DNA of 16,803 bases from an uncultured Lentisphaeria bacterium (GTDB lineage: Bacteria; Verrucomicrobiota; Lentisphaeria; Victivallales; Victivallaceae). The translations under genes were made by a program, and so were the position numbers. Shown here in pieces: positions 13,496-16,803 of the stretch (position 1 is the first letter of the stretch; each line of letters opens with the position of its first letter). The stretch is taken from positions 1-16,803 of the forward strand of contig CALABZ010000239.1 of assembly GCA_937888615.1 (NCBI GenBank). The letters run 5' to 3'. The notes under the pieces were generated by a model. It did not search any database, was not told where the DNA came from, and worked only from the letters and a program-made list of their open reading frames with translations.

Positions 13496-16400
13496 ATGAT
13501 TATGCGAATTGTCCGCTTCTTTCTCGACGGACCGTTTTCGGCCATGCTGATCGTCACGTCGGTTTTGCTGGGCGCGGCGGCGTTGTGGATGACGCCCCGC
13601 GAGGAAGACCCGCAGATCATCGTGCCGATGGCCGACGTCGAAGTCGCCTTTCCGGGGCATTCTCCCCGCGAAGTCGAGGAGCTGGTCACCCGTCCACTGG
13701 AACGGTTGTTGTGGCAGCTCGACGGCGTCGAGCATGTTTATTCGTCCAGTATGCGCGATGGTGCCATGGTCACCGTCCGCTTTCACGTCGGCACCGACCG
13801 CGACCGCGCCATGGTCCGGCTGCGCGACAAAATCAATGAAAACCTGAACATCGTACCTGACGGCGTGACCGGGTGGCGCATTATCCCGGTCAGCATCAAC
13901 GATGTGCCGATTGTGACGCTGACCCTGTCCGGCGGCGACTACACGCCGCGTCAGCTCCGCCGTTTCGCCGAGGAACTGACGGCGCGCCTCGACTCGATCG
14001 CGGATATTTCCCGCGCCGAGATCATCGGCGGCTATCCGCGCACCGTCCGGGTGGAGCCGATCGTCGAAAACCTGGCCGCGCGTAAACTGTCGTTCGCCGA
14101 CCTTTATAACGCGATCCGCCGTGCCAATACCGCCGGCAACGTCGGCAAATCCATCATCAATGGCCGCGAAGCGGTACTGGTGACCGATCCCGCGCTGGAA
14201 AGTCCGGAAGCGGTCGGCAATATCGTCATTTCCGCCGAAAAGAACCGCATCGTCCGGGTGAACGACGTGGCCACGGTCAGCGACGCCCCGGACGCTCCCG
14301 CGTATTATGTCAGCCACAACGGCCGCCCCGCGGTCACGGTGGCGTTCAGTAAAAAAGCCGGAGTGAACGCCGTGACGCTCGCCCGCGAAATCATCCGCGA
14401 AGCCGGCAACGCTAAAGCCTCCGTCATTCCCGACGATGTGGAGTTGACCGTTACCCGCGACCAGGGGCGTTCCGCCAACTTGCGGGTGAACGACCTCGTT
14501 ACCGGCATGTTTTTCGCCGTTCTCACGGTGGCGATCCTGATCGCCCTGACGATGGGCTGGCGCGAGAGCCTGGTGGTCGGCGTATCGGTGCCGGTGAGTT
14601 TCGCGCTGGCGCTGTTCACGAACTATATTTTTGGCTATACACTGAACCGGGTGACGCTGTTCGCGCTGATCCTGAGCCTGGGGCTGGTGGTGGATGACCC
14701 TATCACCAATGTCGACAACATTCAGCGTCATATCCGGCTCGGACGCAAAAAGCCGTTCGAAGCCACCCTCGACGCGGTCAAGGAAGTATTGCCGCCGGTC
14801 ATTCTCTCCACGATTGCCGTCATTGTCTCCTTTACCCCGATGTTCTTCATTACCGGCATGATGGGTCCCTATATGGCTCCGATGGCGATCAATGTGCCGC
14901 TGACGGTGAGTTTCTCCACGCTTTGCGCGCTGACCTTCGTTCCGTATATGGCCTACCGGTTGCTCCGCAAGCGCGCCGGCGAGTTGAATACGAATGACAA
15001 TGGTGCGCCGGAGTGGATCCGCAGATTCTACGCCGCGATCATTACGCCGTTTCTGCGCCGCCGCAACGCGGTTATCCTGCTGGTTTCGGTCGTGGTCATG
15101 GTCATCGCGTCAGCACTGCTGATGCTGTTGAAAGTCCCCTTGAAAATGCTCCCCTACGACAACCGCGACGAACTTCAATTCATCGTCAAAATGCCGCCCG
15201 GAAGCACTGTCCAAAACACCTCGAAACTGGTGGCCGAACTCGAACAATTCCTTTCCCGGCAGAATGAGGTGATCAATTACCAGAGCTATGTAGGCATCGC
15301 CTCGCCGATCGACTTCAACGGGCTGGTCCGCCATTACCGATTGCGCGACCAGGGCAATCAGGCGGACATTCGGATGAACCTGCTGCCAAAGGCCAAACGC
15401 AAAATGCCGTCGCACGAAATCGCCCTGCGATTCCGGAGTGACGTGGAAAAAATCGCCGCCGCGTACAACGCCTCCGTCAAGATCGTGGAAGTCCCGCCGG
15501 GTCCGCCGGTGCTGGCCACCATGACCGCCGAGGTTTACGGCTCCCCGGATACGAGCTATGATGAATTGCTGGCCGGAGCAGAGGCTCTGAAAGACCGTTT
15601 GCGCAAAACCGACGCCAAACACTTCGCCGAGCTCGACAACCTCCAGGAATCGACCCCCGAACGCTGGACGTTTCGTATCAATCCCGAAAAAGCCGCCGCC
15701 AACGGCATCACCTCCAGCGAAATCACCGGTTGTCTTTCCACCGCGCTGTCCGGCACCACCGCTGGAATCCTGCGCCTCGACGGCGAGCGCTACCCGCTTA
15801 AGATCCAGTTGCGACTACCGTACCGCGACCGCAACGATATTGAACGTCTGAAAATGTTGACCGTGCGCGGCGTTTCCGGGCAGGCGGTGCAACTGGCCGA
15901 GCTGGGGCATTTCGAACCGGCCCCGGCGGAAATTCCGATCATGCACAAGAATCTCAAACCGGTGGTGTTCGTCACCGCTGAAGCGGTCGGACGCGCCCCC
16001 GGTGAAATGATCCTGCAGGCGATTTTGCAAACACTGAAAAAAGACCCGCTGCCGCCCGGAATTCGTGTGGACTGGGCCGGCGAGGGCGAATGGGAAATCA
16101 CCTTGCGGGTTTTCCGCGACCTTGGAATTGCGTTCGGTGCGGCGCTGATCGGCATCCTGATCCTGCTGATCGTGCAGACCCGGAGCTTCGGGCTCTCGCT
16201 GATCATGATGTGTGCGATTCCGTTGACGATTATCGGGATCGCTCCCGGATTCGTCCTGCTGAATCTGTTCGGTTCAAGCACGGTGGGCGGTTATGCCTCG
16301 CCGGTGTTTTTCACCGCCACCGGGATGATCGGGATGATCGCACTTGGCGGCATCGTGATCCGCAACAGTATCGTCCTGCTCGAATTCATCGCCGAAAGCC

Positions 16401-16633
16401 GCAAGGACGGCATGCCGCTGAAAGAAGCGATCCTGCAGTCCGGTGCGGTTCGTTTCCGCCCGATCATGCTGACGGCCCTCACCACGTTGATGGGGGCGTG
16501 GCCGATCGCGCTGGACCCGATTTTCTCGGGGCTGGCGTGGGCGTTGATCTTCGGGCTGATCGCCAGTACGCTTTTCACCATGGTGGTAATTCCGGTAATT
16601 TATATGCTGATTGATAAGGAAAAGGTGCAATAG
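13496..16633 (+). CDS. RND-family efflux permease (AcrB/HAE1-like)
   Basis: A 1045-aa inner-membrane permease, the usual size for the family. An N-terminal TM helix (about 10-30) is followed by TPREEDPQI and a periplasmic porter domain with VEVAFPGHSPREVEELVTRP. The TM2-6 cluster spans about 335-530 and contains LVVDDPI with Asp400 and Asp401, the proton-relay pair equivalent to AcrB Asp407/Asp408. A second periplasmic half (about 570-870) and the TM8-12 cluster (about 875-1040, with GGIVIRNSIVLLEF) follow. The usual VDDAI is VDDPI here. It should use proton motive force to expel drugs, toxic compounds or lipids; substrate is not predictable. ATG 13496 has AAAGGAA about eight bases upstream. 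The in-frame GTG at 13382 would run through both terminator hairpins and is rejected. The adaptor gene follows by nine bases. Confidence 0.9.
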   Translation: MIMRIVRFFLDGPFSAMLIVTSVLLGAAALWMTPREEDPQIIVPMADVEVAFPGHSPREVEELVTRPLERLLWQLDGVEHVYSSSMRDGAMVTVRFHVGTDRDRAMVRLRDKINENLNIVPDGVTGWRIIPVSINDVPIVTLTLSGGDYTPRQLRRFAEELTARLDSIADISRAEIIGGYPRTVRVEPIVENLAARKLSFADLYNAIRRANTAGNVGKSIINGREAVLVTDPALESPEAVGNIVISAEKNRIVRVNDVATVSDAPDAPAYYVSHNGRPAVTVAFSKKAGVNAVTLAREIIREAGNAKASVIPDDVELTVTRDQGRSANLRVNDLVTGMFFAVLTVAILIALTMGWRESLVVGVSVPVSFALALFTNYIFGYTLNRVTLFALILSLGLVVDDPITNVDNIQRHIRLGRKKPFEATLDAVKEVLPPVILSTIAVIVSFTPMFFITGMMGPYMAPMAINVPLTVSFSTLCALTFVPYMAYRLLRKRAGELNTNDNGAPEWIRRFYAAIITPFLRRRNAVILLVSVVVMVIASALLMLLKVPLKMLPYDNRDELQFIVKMPPGSTVQNTSKLVAELEQFLSRQNEVINYQSYVGIASPIDFNGLVRHYRLRDQGNQADIRMNLLPKAKRKMPSHEIALRFRSDVEKIAAAYNASVKIVEVPPGPPVLATMTAEVYGSPDTSYDELLAGAEALKDRLRKTDAKHFAELDNLQESTPERWTFRINPEKAAANGITSSEITGCLSTALSGTTAGILRLDGERYPLKIQLRLPYRDRNDIERLKMLTVRGVSGQAVQLAELGHFEPAPAEIPIMHKNLKPVVFVTAEAVGRAPGEMILQAILQTLKKDPLPPGIRVDWAGEGEWEITLRVFRDLGIAFGAALIGILILLIVQTRSFGLSLIMMCAIPLTIIGIAPGFVLLNLFGSSTVGGYASPVFFTATGMIGMIALGGIVIRNSIVLLEFIAESRKDGMPLKEAILQSGAVRFRPIMLTALTTLMGAWPIALDPIFSGLAWALIFGLIASTLFTMVVIPVIYMLIDKEKVQ

Positions 16634-16642
16634 GGGGTAATT

Positions 16643-16803
16643 ATGAAGAAAAAAATCACATTTGCGGCTTTCGCCGTCGCGGCGGCCGTATTCATCATCT
16701 GGTCGATGCTCTACCAGTCGGGGACCATCGGCGGTCCCGTCAAAGTCGAACCGGGCGAAAAACCCCCCGTGTCCGATAAAAATATTACCTGGGTTGAGTT
16801 GAA
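16643..16803 (+). CDS. Start of likely RND periplasmic adaptor (membrane fusion) protein, partial
   Basis: The reading frame is open from an ATG to the window edge and gives 53 residues. GGGGGT lies just before it, overlapping the end of the permease gene region. A short basic start (MKKK) precedes a hydrophobic segment (about 6-22) that is either a signal peptide or an inner-membrane anchor. The periplasmic start contains GGPVKVEPGEKPPV, reminiscent of the opening strand region of membrane fusion proteins. The position nine bases after an RND permease is where the adaptor gene commonly lies. The truncated sequence does not reach any diagnostic lipoyl or beta-barrel motif, so the assignment is mainly contextual. 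Confidence 0.6.
   Translation, partial: MKKKITFAAFAVAAAVFIIWSMLYQSGTIGGPVKVEPGEKPPVSDKNITWVEL

Noticed and set aside
13403..14731. 442-codon open frame on the minus strand opposite the RND permease start
   Set aside because: Shadow frame rich in His, Asp and Arg, without domain signals.

Overview
The window is a moderately GC-rich bacterial chromosomal segment with densely packed genes, short overlaps and Sec-type signal peptides. The mix of gene families suggests a Gram-negative polysaccharide degrader. They include a PcRGLX/YetA-like rhamnogalacturonan lyase-family protein, SGNH esterases, an XPB-Bax1 pair, a fused persulfide reductase and an RND efflux system. A Lentisphaerota/PVC-type bacterium such as a Victivallis relative is my best guess. 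This is inferred from gene content only; no rRNA or other taxonomic marker is present.

Region 1 (1-4999, + strand) is the end of a pectin (rhamnogalacturonan I) utilisation cassette. It holds the C-terminus of a rhamnogalacturonan-acetylesterase-like SGNH protein, a complete GxDLY-type SGNH esterase, and a very large secreted PcRGLX/YetA-like lyase-family protein. Each pair overlaps by four bases (ATGA), so the three are probably translationally coupled. Region 2 (5000-6372) is a monocistronic exported VWA-domain protein. Its upstream region is unusually structured: 11-bp phased TTTGACAA repeats, then a perfect 11-bp inverted repeat that ends in the ribosome binding site. A bidirectional hairpin separates it from the convergent genes that follow.

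Region 3 (6373-10216, - strand, read right to left) starts at a consensus TTGACA-N16-TATAAT promoter. It carries a small zinc-ribbon protein with an acidic tail, a strong hairpin, ilvH (acetolactate synthase regulatory subunit, with no catalytic subunit in the window), a two-TM small protein, an XPB-type helicase and its nuclease partner Bax1 (DUF790). The last four are tightly packed. Region 4 (10292-13261, + strand) is a sulfur/thiol redox operon. A membrane-anchored thioredoxin (WCGVC active site) is followed by an 804-aa fusion of CoA-disulfide reductase, rhodanese, TusA and DsrE-like modules. Its promoter lies within a near-perfect 32-bp palindrome, a strong operator candidate.

Region 5 (13262-16803, + strand) opens with a 234-base leader. 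It contains interleaved direct repeats, small palindromes, possible tiny leader peptides and two tandem terminator-like hairpins directly before an RND efflux permease. The start of a gene for the likely periplasmic adaptor follows and runs off the window. The most notable items are the bacterial XPB-Bax1 operon, the four-module persulfide enzyme with its palindromic promoter, and the apparently attenuated RND leader.
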